Below are positions 24,513 to 24,725 of a stretch of DNA of 24,725 nt, piece by piece (within the stretch, counting starts at the first letter, position 1; each line of letters opens with the position of its first letter). Under the pieces are notes generated by a model. The model did no database searches. It saw only the letters and a list, made by a program, of their open reading frames with translations, and had not been told where the DNA came from. Made by a program: the position numbers and the translations under genes. The DNA lies in NCBI GenBank assembly GCA_002396065.1, contig DGWE01000055.1:747-25471 (forward strand), written 5' to 3'. The DNA comes from Eubacteriaceae bacterium UBA4266 (GTDB lineage: Bacteria > Bacillota > Clostridia > Eubacteriales > Eubacteriaceae).

Positions 24513-24725
24513 ACAAGGATGCCTCCATTTCAGCGTGTTCCTTTTCCGCTCGCAAAATTTTATTTTCTGCCCGAAGTCTTTCAACTTCTGTCATTTCCTC
24601 AAACGGTTTTTTCCTGCCGCGTTTATCCTGAAGCGCGTCAATTCCACCAGTTTCGTACTTGACGGTGTAGCTGCGTGCCTGTTGATAAGACACCTTATAT
24701 TTTTTAGCGGTTTTCGCATAATCGC
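24511..24725 (-). pseudogene. IS3-family transposase OrfA, fragment
   Basis: The visible frame (24723 to the stop at 24511, open at the window edge) encodes DYAKTAKKYKVSYQQARSYT, then VKYETGGIDALQDKRGRKK, followed by the leucine-zipper-like EVERLRAENKILRAEKEHAEMEAS. This is the second helix-turn-helix and coiled coil of IS3/IS150-type OrfA proteins, which bind the IS ends. The usual last residues of OrfA and the programmed frameshift region are missing: the frame hits TAA right where orfB-derived sequence begins. The start codon lies beyond the window. A GTG at 24693 is internal, not the true start. Confidence 0.8.

Larger units (their letters stand above)
24380..24725 (-). mobile_element. 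IS3-family element, internally deleted, running off the right edge
   Basis: The left boundary is a terminal inverted repeat at 24380-24404 starting TGAACCGCACCCC and ending TAGACA, typical of the IS3/IS150 group. On the minus strand the element reads orfA (5' end outside the window), then at once the last codons of orfB, a hairpin and the terminal repeat. Most of orfB is therefore missing and the copy cannot encode its own transposase. The other end and the target duplication lie outside the window. Confidence 0.8.

Overview
The window reads as chromosomal DNA of a low-GC-lineage Firmicute, most likely a Clostridia member near Eubacteriaceae. This is inferred from gene content and order, not from any search. 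The main pointers are sigma-A promoters with 17-nt spacers, AGGAGG-type ribosome binding sites, the murB-PHP-rapZ-yvcK-whiA cluster, a fused single-chain PurL, a short MetH, and an IMP dehydrogenase of the Tritrichomonas-like type. Coding DNA in most of the window is fairly GC-rich. The first ~800 bases (promoter array and smpB) are clearly more AT-rich.

Layout. 1-365: no gene, but three tandem strong promoters fire leftwards out of the window (very probably into an rRNA/tRNA operon), followed by a rightward smpB promoter. 365-1285: smpB and the tmRNA gene ssrA with a terminator. 1266-2369: a PsiE-like membrane protein gene (-) and a dCMP deaminase gene (+), divergent from overlapping promoters. 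2373-4787: methionine synthase metH (-). 4900-14078: a leftward purine operon purL-purE-purM-purN-purH-purD followed by a DUF2442 gene and a terminator. 14274-14990: a metallo-beta-lactamase-fold hydrolase (+). 15043-22635: a leftward, tightly packed recD2-comF-murB-PHP-rapZ-yvcK-whiA series. 22836-24338: guaB (+). 24380-24725: one end of an internally deleted IS3-family element running off the right edge.

How the genes work together. PurL, PurM, PurE, PurN, PurD and PurH cover most of the route from PRPP to IMP. PurF, PurC, PurB and PurK are not in this window. GuaB takes IMP towards GMP. PurN and PurH use formyl-folate and MetH uses methyl-folate, so one-carbon metabolism links these blocks. 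The murB-rapZ-yvcK-whiA block joins peptidoglycan precursor synthesis with UDP-GlcNAc-responsive regulators and division control. SmpB and tmRNA form the ribosome-rescue pair.

The window is mostly ordinary housekeeping DNA. I did not find a new defence or mobile system. The points most worth a second look are the triple promoter array at the left edge, the Tritrichomonas-type IMPDH with a 16-bp palindrome at its predicted transcription start, and the deleted IS3-family element in which the end of orfA abuts the last codons of orfB.
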